Assembly (NCBI GenBank): GCA_029204225.1
Contig: CM055113.1
Coordinates: 19,861,798-19,925,797, forward strand
From: Diphasiastrum complanatum
Taxonomy: Eukaryota > Streptophyta > Lycopodiopsida > Lycopodiales > Lycopodiaceae
Length of the DNA stretch: 64,000 nucleotides
Reading direction: 5' to 3'
This document shows, piece by piece, positions 36,084 through 47,286 of the stretch. Numbering within the stretch: the first letter of the stretch is position 1; each line of letters begins with the position of its first letter. The position numbers and the translations under genes are program-made. Below the pieces are notes generated by a model, which ran no database searches, was not told the origin of the DNA, and saw only the letters and a list, made by a program, of their open reading frames with translations.

Positions 36084-36730
36084 ATGTCAGTCTTCAGATG
36101 ATTGTAGTATGTACATTAGATCATTGTAGTTACTAGTTACTAGTCTGTAGGTGACACTACGATGTTCATGTCACTAGATGAGCATTGACTCTTGAGCTGT
36201 TTAGTATTTACACTGTACAGTGTAGTATGACATATGTACACATCATGATTTATCATTAGACACATCGCGCATTACATTGGTGACCGGACTCATGAGGCAC
36301 CTGGCATTTGTATTTACTATTTTGTTATGATTCATGAATCATGATATATTATGGATTCTAGAATCTAGTTTCAAGTTTCAAGTTTCTGATTCCTGAAGTT
36401 AAGTTTTAAGTTTTAACTGTAGTATGTACTATGTAGTCTGTAACCTGTTTAAGTTTTAACTGTAGTTACTGGCAACTGCTAACTAGTATGTACTATGTAG
36501 TCTGTTTAAATTTGGGTCATGACTCATAATGTCATTCTAATTTCTGTAAATTCTGTTTTGAAAATTGAATCTTGATACGACAGGTCACACCGTCACAAGA
36601 GCTTAGAGATCTGATTATCCTGAATTCTGATGTCTGTAAATTTAGAGGAAGATTGAAATTGTTTAGCTATTAAAATTTAAGTATATGTACTATCAGTGAA
36701 TGTTTGACTGTTTTTTTGAAGAATTGAAAA
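36084..36730. other. hAT 3' flanking non-coding sequence
   Basis: AT-rich, with repeated words such as GTAGTATGTACTATGTAGTCTGTAAC and AAGTTTTAACTG. No gene. A terminal inverted repeat was not identified. Confidence 0.4.
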
Positions 36731-36736
36731 AAAAAA

Positions 36737-36812
36737 GGTTCGAACCGGTTTTCGATTCGAACCTCAAAGAATCGGTTCGAACCGGCTGGTTCGAAGCGAC
36801 CTGTTCGAATCG
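36737..36812. repeat. Cluster of TTCGAA palindromes
   Basis: Six TTCGAA cores occur in ~76 bp, four within GGTTCGAACC-type 10-mers, right after a poly-A run. It looks like a subterminal repeat array of a DNA transposon. The 10-mer equals the Pol III B-box consensus, but no A-box or tRNA fold is seen. Confidence 0.6.
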
Positions 36813-36904
36813 AGATGCAACCTTGGTGCCAACCAGCCATCGAAATAAGCAAAAAAAACAGCCACAGTAGGGCGCCCAAAATGCTGAGGAATAATCGCCG
36901 TGTG

Positions 36905-37345
36905 GGCTGCAAATTGGCCACCCAAACAAGCTGCAAGTAGGCTGAAAAACTCGCCGAAAAGGATGAGGAAGTAGGGCGCTGGTGGGCAGCAGCTAGTAAG
37001 ATCCACAAATGTCCTGCAAAATGATGGAAAAACCGCTGAAAATGGTGATGAAGTAGGGCGCTGGACAGCATCCAAACAATCAGCAAAATGGACAGCAAAT
37101 CGGTGAAGGAATCCGTCGAAGATGGCAAGGTAGTAGGGGGCTGGGCAGCAGCTACCAAAATCCGGACATAACCTGAAAAAAAGTGGAGAAAATCGACGAA
37201 AGTGACAAGGTAGTAGGGCGCTGGACAGCCTCCAAACAATCAGCAAAATGGATAGCAAATCGGTGGAGAAATCTGTCGAAGATGGCAAGGTAGTAGGGCG
37301 CTGGGCAGCAGCTATCAAAATCCGCACATAACCTGAAAAAAAATG
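36905..37345. repeat. Tandem repeat, ~160-bp period
   Basis: A unit with AAACAATCAGCAAAATGGA, GTCGAAGATGGCAAGGTAG and TCCG(G/C)ACATAACCTGAAA is present at ~37074-37186 and ~37233-37345, with a more diverged copy to the left (~36905-37060). The repeated GTAGGGCGCTGG word occurs in all. This may be the end region of the hAT element or an independent minisatellite. Confidence 0.65.
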
Positions 37346-38138
37346 TGAAGTCTCAAAATGTGAAGATAATTATGAAAATATAAATTTCTATAAAAGGTTC
37401 CACTTTTGGGCATTTTCTATGTTAGTAAGGTTATTTTTAATGATGTTAGATTTGAAAGTAGTTGAGAGGCATGCCAACAAGACCTAAGGCATACTAATTA
37501 TACTAAAAGCACAAGCCAACACTAAATGCCACCTTGTAGAGATCAAAATTAGGTAACAAGCAAGTGCCAATGGAAATATTGATGTAGCCGATGCTTGAAA
37601 CCAATTGTTAACCCTATTTCCAACACAGAAGAGCCCAAGACCCACACAAGTTGTATGTAATGGAAGTAGGGCCTGCAAGAGCAACTCGTTCTTGATGAGT
37701 GCTATGAACTCATTCTTGCTCAAGTATGAATGAGGAGCGTTTCTGGAGTGCTTGAGTGCTTGGAGTTTGCTAGAGAGAAATTTGTGCTACCAGTAAGTTA
37801 AATGAATGCCCTCTTCTTGCAGATTTTCTTGTAATTTGAATAATTGAAGGTGTTTGGACCAATTACTTCTTGGTCAGCAAATTTTAGCATTTACCTATTT
37901 ATTTTTTGGAGCTTCACTCAAGTTTGCATGGCTAGGCTAGATATTAATCAAAGACTATGTCAAATTAAATTACATAATCTACAGTTAGTTCCATGTTTAT
38001 GTTCAGCAATACAATCTAAGTAGAGATCTTTGATGATTATATATGATGGTGTAAAATTTGTTCTTGTACTCAATTACCTTCATGAATGTTGATAAAGTTT
38101 GTTAATTTACTTGAGTTTGATTTTTTTTGTTTGAACAG
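37346..38138. other. Intron 1 right end, nothing recognised
   Basis: AT-rich; no repeat family or gene recognised. Ends with the polypyrimidine tract and acceptor at 38137-38138. Confidence 0.45.
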
Positions 38139-38187
38139 TTTGGAGAACGAAAAAGCCTTAAAAGTGGCTAGGGTTAGCGGAATAGAG
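38139..38187 (+). CDS. YTH-domain protein, exon 2 (49 bp)
   Basis: Flanked by TTTTTTTTGTTTGAACAG and GTATAATT. The first T completes codon 92 (ACT) begun at 2500; the remaining 48 bases encode 16 residues (LENEKALKVARVSGIE) and end in phase 0. Such an in-phase microexon between two strong splice sites supports the gene model, but it is short enough that chance cannot be excluded without RNA data. Confidence 0.65.
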
Positions 38188-38345
38188 GTATAATTATTCA
38201 TGTACACAAGAATCATATCTAGATACTATTATTAAGTTTTTCGAAGCATGTTTTTTTGGTTTGAGAATTTGTTGCTAAGAATCGCGAGCTCTTTTGTTAG
38301 CATATGAACTGTGTCCTGGCTAATTACAAGTCTCTTGTTGGGTAG

Positions 38346-38454
38346 GATGACTTACAAATGGCTTGCGAGCATATTGAGCCAACTATCATAAATGTTTCAT
38401 TTGATGTTACACAAAGTGTTGATTCTTCTCTTCCAAATACTCTTGAGAATCCAG
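38346..38454 (+). CDS. YTH-domain protein, exon 3 (109 bp)
   Basis: Acceptor TTGTTGGGTAG, donor GTAACA at 38455. The intron before it is 158 bp. It enters in phase 0 and encodes residues 109-144 (DDLQMACEHIEPTIINVSFD onward) plus one base (G) of codon 145, completed by GA at 62330. It is a polar linker region with no recognised domain. Confidence 0.7.
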
Positions 38455-38542
38455 GTAACAACTTCCTTTGACCATCCACCTTGTATTTTTATTGTTAAGC
38501 GTGTGTTTTCTAATCCGTATATGTTCTTCTTGAATTACTTGC

Positions 38543-38546
<4 letters not shown>

Positions 38547-38621
<75 letters not shown>
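38547..38621 (+). repeat. (GA)n microsatellite at a LINE 3' end, 75 bp
   Basis: Uninterrupted GA tract 92 bases into intron 3, directly followed by the LINE 3' end on the minus strand. Confidence 0.95.
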
Positions 38622-38624
<3 letters not shown>

Positions 38625-39323
38625 TATTAACGTCTGTTAATGCCAAAAGGCATATAAGACCAAATAAGTACATGCCAAGTATGATAGATACTGAAAGGAG
38701 CATATAAATGTCTCCATAAACAAACGACAACTACTAGCTAAAATGATTGGTCTATCAAGACCAGACAAAATCTCTAAACTAAACTGCCCTCAGACATGGA
38801 GGTCTGAAATATTGCACAATGGGGTGTCGTATAACTATACAATAATCGTCTGAACTGTATGATGGATCATGTCATCGCAGGACCGTTGCTGAAGAAAGCA
38901 AGGATAGAAGAAGATGCTGGTGCTGAAGTAGTGGGCCGACGTACATGAACTCGAGATTTGTGAGGTCTCATGGTAGTCTTGGCATGTGGTCTGCAGGCAA
39001 TACGTTGTCGCTGATGTCGATGAGAATCCCGAGATAAAATATCTGACTCATTCTTTGACAAAATGTCGGCTTCAATATCTGCTCTAGATCATCTCCTAGA
39101 AAAAAAGGAGGTAATTTGGGTATGTTGGGAATCATAGTATCCATGCTGATCTCTCTGACAAATATCTCTGCGGAACAGGAACATCTCATGCAACATTAGT
39201 ACCACACATCGAGGGTCAACATAGGAAATGAGTGAGCGAAGTGTGACCGGAGAGTCTCGGAAAAGACAATGAAAGCATCCTCGGATCTCATAATAGACAC
39301 GGCATCTAAAATAGAGCAAAAGC
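38622..39323 (-). mobile_element. LINE 3' end fragment (5'-truncated)
   Basis: Contains the LINE 3' terminal sequence (CTTTATTAACGTCTGTTAATGCC next to the GA tract) and the ORF2 C-terminus near 39319-39090 (YFRCRVYYEIRGCFHCLFR, RSLISYVDPRCVVLML). This matches the complete LINE's end (CPVYYEIRGRYHCLYRN). It stops near 39323, a typical 5' truncation of target-primed reverse transcription. Confidence 0.85.
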
Positions 39324-40160
39324 TAATTGCTATAATTACTACCTATATTGGGTAAAGTCCCAAGATGAATTTCTAAGTACTAAATAGATCCTAATTAAGT
39401 GTGTGCCCACCTACATGCATAAGCCTTAAAAAACGAATTCACTATAAATAGAATGGCCCCTAAAAATAGCACACAGGCATGGCCAAACTATCATTAAGGG
39501 GTATCAAAATAAACATTAATTCCTAACACTCCACCTTAATGTTTACTTTGTTATCTATTACTCCTAGAAGTTCTCTAAAACTTCGGAAATTTTTCTTTGC
39601 CAAGTTCTTTGGTAAAGACTTTCGTAACTTGTTTTTCTGTAAGCTCCACTTCCTCTGAAAGTAGATGGATCCTTGGTTTTCAATAGTGTAGCCATGTAAG
39701 CAAAGTGTACATCCCCATCTTTATGATGATCCTCTTGTCGACTTCCTGTCGTTCTTGATCTTGACCTTCATGTTGCTTTTCAAGTCTATCCGATCTCCTA
39801 GTTCCATGCATACTGGACTCTCCCTGTTCCATAATGACACTATCCTTGATAGTTTCATAGTACCATCTAGGCAATCTTCTAGCTTTTGATCTAGGATGGT
39901 TCCTGCCTGGTGAAGTAGGAGGTGAATAAGTATCCCATACACTTGATCTCTCCTTCCTCTTTCCTATCTCAACCAAAGTCACTCTAGGTTCTTGAATTGG
40001 CGTAGGCGATACATGTGTTGATTCAGGTTCCTGTAATAACTCATCACATAATATAGGGATTCCTCCATCTTGATTCCTATCAAAATATATCTCTGTATCT
40101 TTATGAGTTGCCTCCTCATCAAAGACTACATCCCTACTTATGATTTTTTCTTTTTTTACC
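39324..40160 (-). mobile_element. Copia remnant, inverted, with 3' LTR edge
   Basis: On the minus strand the reading goes from an integrase-end block (KIISRDVVFDEEA near 40150) through the hydrophilic linker (RNHPRSKARRLPRWYYETIK, then DRLEKQHEGQ) straight to the last part of RNase H (QVTKVFTKELGKEKFRSF near 39600). RT and most of RNase H are therefore deleted. A purine tract AAGGTGGAG and an LTR start TGTTAGGAATTAATG (reverse complement ending at 39528) follow; the LTR continues to ~39324, where the LINE begins. Confidence 0.75.
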
Positions 40161-40165
40161 CTCTG

Positions 40166-41107
40166 TTAGAGATAACTAAACATTCACCTCTCAGTTTAGT
40201 AGTCACTAGTTAACCGTGAGCTCAAATCTATAAGGCCCCCGTTATGAGGAGAAGCCATAATTGAGCACGCTTGTTAGTATGGGGTCTAATGTGAGACCAT
40301 GATGGTTATGAGACGGCTGGATTGCATAGCAGGAAGTCCGGGGGGTTTGGGGGGCAGAGCCCCCCAACGGCAGGGTCCGGGGGCTGCCGGTAGACCCCGG
40401 CCCCGACGGTACAACCTCTTCATCATTTGGCCTTCCGACTCCTTATGCGAAAACACACTTTTGGTGTTTTACATCCCTTTTGACACTTGGCTGTTCGCTC
40501 TCTCTGATGGTGTAAATTTCAAAGGATGAAATGGAGTCAACTCCCGGAATGAGTGGCCAGTTGACTTGCCTTTCTGTTGGTTTCGTCCTTTCCCAAGGAT
40601 CTCTTCTCTTGATAGGCACACGAAAGGGATCGACCCTTTTCCAGCTTGGTGCCCTTAGGTATTCTTGGAGCTGCTCGTCACTATTTAGCAACATCACAAT
40701 CCTCCAAGAGGGTTGTGGTCATAAGGTATTCCCTAGGCTGCTGAGTTTGGGATATTCCTCAGCAGTTACCTTTTTGAACCCCCTCGGTCTTCTTTCTTGT
40801 AGGTCCTTTGAAAGTCTTTGTACTCTTTTCAATCATCAAACCATCTTCGGATCTTCTCTTTGGACTTCTCGGACAGCTTTCTCGAGCCACTATATAACTA
40901 CCACATTGAGAAGCATTCCTTAGCAGTTGGAGCATTTTGTTTATTGTAGATCAGTCGTCCAGAGTCTATTCGAGATCGCCATTGAAGCCCTTCTCCAGGG
41001 TGCACGGATTGGATAGCACCATCATCTTATGTACTGGCTTTATTATCAGATTATCAGATTCGAGTTTATTGTCTCTTGTCTATGCTGAATTCAATTGTCA
41101 ATTGTAA
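40166..41107 (+). repeat. Copia 5' LTR (approximate)
   Basis: Starts TGTTAGAGATAACTAA and runs to the primer site TGGTATCAGAGC at 41108. It contains an unusual GC-rich segment at ~40335-40410 with a perfect 7-bp stem, 3-base loop hairpin (GGGGGGCAGAGCCCCCC). No second LTR copy is present to fix the ends. Confidence 0.6.
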
Positions 41108-41119
41108 TATGGTATCAGA
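41108..41119 (+). other. Primer-binding site, tRNA-iMet type
   Basis: TGGTATCAGAGC, the standard plant Copia/Gypsy primer site complementary to initiator Met-tRNA. Confidence 0.8.
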
Positions 41120-41162
41120 GCTTAGGTGCTAGAGCGAGATTGTTTGAGTTCTGAAAGTTCTG

Positions 41163-42820
41163 TGCGTGGAACTAACTATACTTTGTGGAAGTGTAAAATA
41201 TGTGCGATATTGGATTCCTACGGACTGTTGGAGAACGTTCTAGGATTGGAGGCTGAGCCACAACCAATCCCAGAGTGAAGCTTGGACTGTTCTGAAAACT
41301 CAGTATGAGACAAGAAATCAAACCAGAATACAGAATCTGAAAAATCAATTGGCCATGGAACGATTTGCTGATGGAGAATCTGCAGACATTTTCCTCACCA
41401 GGATCAAGAACTTGCAAGATCAAATGGCTGCTGTGGGTATAGCCAAGTCTAGTGAAGACCTGGCTCGAAGATGCACTAGCGTACTTCCTAAAAAATTTGA
41501 TGGTTTGGTGACTGCACTAGACGCACAAGTACGAATTCCAGTTTTGAGCTTTGAGGAATTCAGTGCTTTATTGATGGGGACCTGCGGTTGAATACACGCA
41601 ATGGTACAGATGTTGCTTTTGTCATTAATGCAAAAGGCAAGAGTGGAGCTTTTTCAGATGACAAGAAAAAGTTAAAGCCCAAGAAGTTTAAAGGAGAGTG
41701 CTACTATTGTGGAAAGAAAGGCCATATGGTGAGAAGCTGTAGGGCAAAGCAAGCAGATGAGAAGAATGGCACCTTAAAGCCATATGCAAAGGGTGCCAAA
41801 GGCAAGCAAGAAGTCAACAATGTGCAAACAGAGTTGGAACTATTTGTCGCCATTGATGAGTTATCTGCTGAAGCGACTATAACTCATGGGTTTTGGACAG
41901 TGGGGCATCCCGACATATGACCGGTAAGAAAGACTGGTATACTTCCTTGCGTCCTCTTAAGGAAGCCATCACAGTAACTGTTGGGAATAATGCTAGGTGC
42001 CCTGCAGAAGGAACTGGCACGATATCTTTTGTGACAACAAATTGTGAAACCAGAAAGTTGTCTGATGTGCTTTATGTTCCTGAGATTACGAAGAATCTGT
42101 GTTTGTTTCTGCAATAACAGATTGCAACTTGATGGAATGTTTCAAGAAAACAGGAGCAGAATTCTTTGACAGTGAAGGTAAGCTTGTTGGAAAGGGTGAG
42201 AGACGAAATAATGTATATGAACTCTCTGCTTTTGCTGCTACAACAGGACCAGATTCGACTAAGCTGTGGCATGAAAGATTCGGCCACATTAGTGTTGCTG
42301 TTTTGAAAGAAATGCAGAAGTCTGGTATGGTGGCACACTTACCTCATGTTTCTGAATCAAAAGAAAATTGTGCAGCTTGTTTGATGGGCAAGCAACATCG
42401 AAAGCCTTTTCCACGTGAGCGCAGCAACGACGCAGAGTCTCCTCTAGAACTTGTACATGCTGATCTATGTGGAAAAATGCAAACTATGGCATTGGGAGGA
42501 TCTTTTTATTTCATGTTGATCGTCGACGATTTTAGTAGATAGATGTGGGTGCATTTTCTTCGTGATAAGTCTGACGCTTTTGGAAATTTCAAGACGTGGC
42601 ACAAACTTGTTGAGAATGAGAAAGGTTCGAAACTGAAAAAGTTTCGCACGGATCGTGGAGGAGACTTTTGTTCAAATGCTTTTAATGACTATTGTAAACA
42701 ACATGGCATTAAGCGCCAACTCACTGCTGTGCATACGCCTCAACAAAACGGCATTGTTGAACGCAAAAATAGAACTGTTATGGAGATGGCTCGTTGTATG
42801 CTGAAAGCGAAGGAGTCGTG
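41163..42820 (+). pseudogene. Copia gag-protease-integrase, truncated
   Basis: gag starts near 41163 (GTNYTLWKCKICAILDSYG), continues at 41349-41590 (ERFADGESADIFLTRIKNLQ) and, after a frameshift, shows the CCHC knuckle CYYCGKKGHMVRSC at ~41701-41742. Protease is readable from ~41890 (LDSGASRHMTG). Integrase at 42099-42820 has WHERFGHI, CAACLMGKQHRKPF, HADLCGKM, a TAG at 42540-42542 in DDFSR-MWVHFL, then FRTDRGGDF, HTPQQNGIVERKNRT and RCMLKAKE. It stops abruptly at ~42820, where hAT sequence begins; the rest of integrase, RT and RNase H are absent. Several stops and shifts make it inactive. Confidence 0.85.
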
Positions 42821-44300
42821 ATCGGCCCCACTCTGCCCAATGGGGTGAAACCACTATCATCCTCAGGCTTCCATGCACTTTTATGAGCCGCTCCAAAACA
42901 ATGAACATATAGGCAAACCTAGGATGAAAATCATGAAATAAGATTTGTAATTGGTCATAGCCTATAGGTAGCAAGCAGGCTATACTATATAGCAAAATTC
43001 AAATTCTAATTTCTCTGAGCACTGAAACTTGAAGCTAAAACAAAATTGCAATTTTCAAATCAAAAAATTGGAAACAGGTTGTCAGGTTGGAAGTTGGAAC
43101 TTGGTTACCTAGTGGGGGCAGGCCTTAAGAGATCCAAGGTGGAATAGGACCTGAAGATGCTCAAGACCCTCTGTCTCTTGGTGACAAATCTCACCAAGAA
43201 TTGTGCCATGTCTAATCTCCCAATGTCTTCAACTAGGAGGTCAAGACAATGTGCAGCACATGGACTCCAGAAAATCCAAGGGTACTTCTCATTCACCATC
43301 TTCCCCATGGCAACACAATTGGACGCATTGTCCGTGACAACCTGCATTGGAATTTCGACAAAGGTCGAATCATAACTCATGAACATTCACCATTCAGCAT
43401 TCCGGAAGCAAATGCAAATGCAGATTGCAAATGTAAATGGCAAGTGCAAATTGCAACGTTCAAAACAATAATCACGATTCACAAAATGTAAGTTACTAAG
43501 TTGTAACTTGTAACTTACTAAGTTCTAACTTCAAAGCTGAGAGCTCAATGTCAAAAGTTGAAACTTGAAAGTGGCAAGTGCACATGCCTGGCTCCGACAT
43601 ATCAATGGATCTCAAAAACATGGTGCCCATGCAAGAAGACACCAATATATTCACAAGATGGCGCCTCCTTGCATCGGTCCAACCATCTGATACTATAGTG
43701 CATCCAAACCTAAAACATTCGACAACACTTTCGACTAAGTTGCAAATTTGGAGATTGAAAGTTCAAAGTTAGAAACTTGAAAGTACTAATTTCTAAAGTA
43801 GTCAGTGGCAAGTGCAAAGGTTTTGAAGATGTAAGGTTACAAGTATACCTCGCCATGACTTCCTAATGGGCTGTAGGTCAGCATCCACGGACTGCCGCTC
43901 AACGTGTAGCTCTCTTGTCCTCAACTGCTCCATGGTCGGGCCCTCCCACTCAACACCGATACGAGATACTGCTCGCATCATATCCCTCCATGCAGGGGTC
44001 TGTGCCACATGAAAAGGGAGGTCACACAAGTAAAAGCACCTCCTAACAGCAATAGCAGCTGCATCCCTATGTGACTACTGGAAGGCTGCCACAAAAACAT
44101 CTCTGCCTCTCACGTGTCCTCAACCCCGTCCCCTAACAATGCTACCAATAGCACTACTGCCTGCCCCACCAACTGGCACTGCAGGAGTCTCTCCAGAAGA
44201 AGAAGGTGGAATGGATGCTGCAGCGGAGCTAGTGCCGGCTACAGGTGCCGGCTGCGATGGGGAATCTCGGCGCTCTGCCGCACCTGTAACAATAACATTG
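42821..44300 (-). pseudogene. hAT transposase fragment, inverted
   Basis: Second hAT copy, related to 32011-36083. Minus-strand blocks: ~44285-43848 (proline/serine linker, then CDLPFHVAQTPAWRDMMRAV); ~43720-43585 (GCTIVSDGWTDARRRHLVNI); 43386-43105 (QVVTDNASNCVAMGKMVNEK, FWSPCAAHCLDLLVEDIG); and ~42925-42823 (RFAYMFIVLERLIKVHGSLR). It retains the TDNAxN and AHCLDLLVED blocks better than the longer copy. The BED-finger exon is missing from its 5' side and the dimerisation exon from its 3' side, where it meets the Copia integrase at ~42820. Confidence 0.8.
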
Positions 44301-44490
44301 GTGTTAATAGTTAGGTAGCAGGCTTTAGGTAATAAATTATAGTCAGTGAGAGAGCTCAAAGAACAGTCACTAATTACTCATTAGTAATCAAAGTTTAAAG
44401 TTATAGACTAAACTTTTAAGTTTTAGCTTTAGATCAAATTTTAATCAATGTCATTGATCAAACAAGATTTAAGAATCAATCACACATAGT

Positions 44491-44754
44491 GCACACACAC
44501 ACACTCTCTCCCTCTCTTTCACACTCTCCCGAGTCTCTCTCTCTCTCTCTCTCTCAATCTCACACACACACGTCACACACACACACCACACACACAAACA
44601 CACAAACACAAACACAGTTTAACACACCACCACACACACAAACACACCACCACACTCAAAGTTCACACACACACAGTGCACACACGCCACGACTCACACA
44701 CACACTCCCTCTACTTCACACACACACACAAACACTGCATACAAACACTCCCTC

Positions 44755-44798
<44 letters not shown>

Positions 44799-44894
44799 CA
44801 ATATCTCTCTCTCAACACAATCACAAGTTACAACACATTTCACAACACATTACACAACACACAACCCACACTCACAAGTCACAACATAGTGACA

Positions 44895-44935
<41 letters not shown>

Positions 44936-44943
44936 TCTCTCTC
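44491..44943. repeat. Compound (CA)n/(CT)n microsatellite block
   Basis: About 450 bp of CA- and CT-rich runs, including (CA)n at ~44761-44797 and (CT)n at ~44895-44943. It lies on the 5' side of the inverted hAT fragment. Open frames here are repeat artefacts. Confidence 0.9.
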
Positions 44944-45393
44944 TGGTAGGGACCCAACTTCCTTGGGTCCCAAACCCAGACTTGAGACCAGACGATGACT
45001 GGGCTTGTAGACTTGACCGGTGACTCGTGAACCTGCATGGTTGCCACGTGTCATGATCCAGGAGTGCACATGGCTTGGAGTCTCTCTCTCCTTGGAGGTA
45101 TACAAGGGGAGGAGGACTCATTTGCCATCCATTCTGTCTACCTAGGAGGAGGTGGATGGAGAGCGTGTGCACGGCCAGGATGTATTGCTAGCATGAGGCA
45201 GGAGATGGCTGAGAGCCTGGGCGGTGGTATGGGACGCCGTCTGGGATGGAGGTCGGATCTAGCTTGATACGGTCACAGGCCAGGGCACGGAGGGTGGACC
45301 CGGATTAGGTCCTAAGGCAGGGTGGAACGTGAATCGTTCGGTCTCTTGTGGTTAACCGGCACCTGGAGGTTTGCAGTAAGTGAGTGTGTAACA
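44944..45393 (+). repeat. Gypsy LTR (5' boundary uncertain)
   Basis: Contains the core CTCCTTGGAGGTATACAAGG and ends GTGTGTAACA, two bases before the primer-binding site at 45396. A related partial copy is at 3925-4150. The left edge merges with a CT microsatellite and is approximate. Confidence 0.65.
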
Positions 45394-45395
45394 TA

Positions 45396-45408
45396 TGGTA
45401 TCAGAGCC
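45396..45408 (+). other. Primer-binding site, tRNA-iMet type
   Basis: TGGTATCAGAGCC at the start of the internal region of the Gypsy element. Confidence 0.8.
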
Positions 45409-46270
45409 ACTGCATACTGAAAGCAGGTGCGTTGATCCGTAGTAGATTTCTTGTAACTTTCGTCGCTTCTGACGGATTTCGATTCGGGTTTAAAACGCAT
45501 TTTTTATGCGTGTTTTCCTATTCTTCTTCCCGCTGTTTTTTTTGTAAATTTCAAGTAGAAAGTTTCAAAAAAGTGGAAGGGGCCCTAGAAAGGACCTGCC
45601 ACGTGGCACTGCCCAAGGTGGGACAGGTGGCGGTCCCTCTTCCGCTCCAGAACTGTAGTTTTTTGGGTCGCGATGGGCCCTCCTCAGCGAATAACAATCA
45701 GGAAGTTTTACATCGCTGTTTGACCAGCGAGAACGATCAAAAAAATGTTGAGAAATCTGCCACGTGGCATCTTTTGGGCCAGGTGAGTGGCAGCTGGCAG
45801 CGCCCTGCTGTTGTGATGTGTTTCAGATCCTGAGATGAGGAAATCGGGGCCCTCCCTGAAAATTTAACTTGATTGTCTTCTACCTGTCCCTGTCAATCAG
45901 CGATGGACAGTTTCAAGAATTTAACTAAATTTAAGGGGGAGGGGGGGGGGGCTATAGGCCACCTGGCAGATTGCTAGGTGAAGGCCAGAAGGCTGAGGTG
46001 GAGGCTAGGTGGCAAGGCAAGGCCACTTGGCAGTTTTTTAGGATAGCGTGAAGAGGGAGGTATGCCTCTTCCATGCATCTGTTTGTGAGAAATAAGGTGG
46101 AGGTGGTGGTGCATCCTTCTCCTTGCTCTCTCTTAATCCTCTTGGCAGCCATGGACAATACCATTTGGTTTGTGAAGAGACAGCAAGAGTAGTCTTGTAT
46201 CTACCTTCCTTGAGTAGCTTTTGATTCTCTTCTATCTTCTCTTCTTAATTCACCTCTCCTCTCTGTAAAA
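45409..46270 (+). other. Gypsy leader sequence, no gene
   Basis: Untranslated leader between the primer site and gag. It includes three CCACGTGGC(A)-type G-box words (near 45600, 45762) and a run of ten or more G near 45940. No supported ORF. Confidence 0.5.
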
Positions 46271-47098
46271 ATGGAGCCTACTCCTACTACACAGGCTATG
46301 TCCCCTGCTCATGAGGCTACAGTATCTGCCTCTGTTTTAGACCCTGAAGCTTTGATGCTGGCTATTAACAGTCTACAGCAACAGATTGTGGCTAAGCACA
46401 GTCAGGATCAGCAGGACCTCAAGGAATTGACGCAGCTAAGGCAATTGGTGCATCAACCCTTGTTTACTCCTGAAGTTTTTGCTGGGGAAAAGAAGGATAG
46501 AACCCCGGAGGCGGTCTTGCAATGGCTGGATCGATGGAATTCGCACTTTTCCATGCACGATTCATCCGAGGACAACAAGATCAATCTCGCCGTCATGTAC
46601 CTGAGAGGTAAAGCATTTACCTAGTGGCAAGATATACGGGGTAAGCCTGAAGTTCCTAGGAATTGGGAGGATTTCTGTAAGGCCTTTAAGGCGGCCTTCC
46701 TTCCTATTCTTGATGACTTTGAATTTTACTGTCAGTATGCAACAATCCATATGGGGAACCGGCCCCTAGATCAGTATTTGCAAGAATTTCAAGAGGTCTA
46801 TTCTCGTTTTGCAACTAGAATAGATCCTTTGCTAGTAAAGTTGCATTTCATACTGGGGCTGCCAAGAGACTACCAACTAGAGGTCAGGAGGAACCAGCCT
46901 CTTACCCTCGAGGATGCTGTTCGCTTCGCCAGAATCTACGATGATACTCGTACGATGGCTAAGCCTGAGACTGGTGTCTTGCCCGACGTAAAGGGTAAGA
47001 GGCCTTTCTTTCCAAAGAAATCGAAAGATAAGGCAAAGGAAGGGGCTTCAGGTTTAGGGAAATCGAAGGAAGAGGGTGATGGATCAGATGGGTATATT
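46271..47098 (+). pseudogene. Gypsy gag, one stop, 3' part lost
   Basis: Capsid-type gag of a Ty3/Gypsy element. MEPTPTTQAM start, a helical stretch (LMLAINSLQQQIVAKHSQDQ), then the conserved capsid blocks TPEVFAGEKKDRTPEAVLQW, AVMYLRGKAFT, stop TAG at 46622-46624, WQDIRGKPEVPRNW, FCKAFKAAFLPI, RPLDQYLQEFQEVYSRF, LGLPRDYQLEVRRNQPLTL and FARIYDDTRTM. Apart from the single TAG the frame is open to 47098. A G/GA-rich segment follows and then the GA tract bounding a LINE at 47287, so zinc knuckle and pol are missing. Confidence 0.85.
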
Positions 47099-47284
47099 TA
47101 GTGGGGGGGGGGGAAGGCTGGGAGAAGGATGAGGAGGAAGCAGCGGCGGCGACAACAACTACCGACACAGTAGCAGCAGTTGCTAGCAGCTATGAAGGAG
47201 GGGGGTGGAGGAAGGGGAAGGAGGAGGAGACGGGGAGGTGGATGAGGGGGAGCGTGAGCTTCCCCTTATTTTTTTCGCCATGGC

Positions 47285-47286
<2 letters not shown>

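Larger units (their letters stand above)
2501..38138 (+). other. Giant intron 1 of the YTH gene (35.6 kb)
   Basis: Donor GTAAGT at 2501 and acceptor TTTTGTTTGAACAG ending at 38138 delimit the intron. It is filled with Gypsy, Copia, LINE and hAT sequence described in separate entries. The boundaries are inferred from splice signals and phase continuity, not from transcripts; an unseen small exon inside cannot be excluded. Confidence 0.65.

Noticed and set aside
36737..36812. GGTTCGAACC as Pol III B-box, suggesting a tRNA gene or SINE
   Set aside because: Multiple copies in both orientations without an A-box or a foldable tRNA; more like a transposon subterminal array.
36905..37345. Tandem repeats considered as CRISPR
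   Set aside because: Units are ~160 bp without unique spacers, in a plant nuclear context.
44489..45172. Several open frames of Thr-His and Ser-Leu or Arg-Glu repeats
   Set aside because: Translations of CA/CT microsatellites with no other content.
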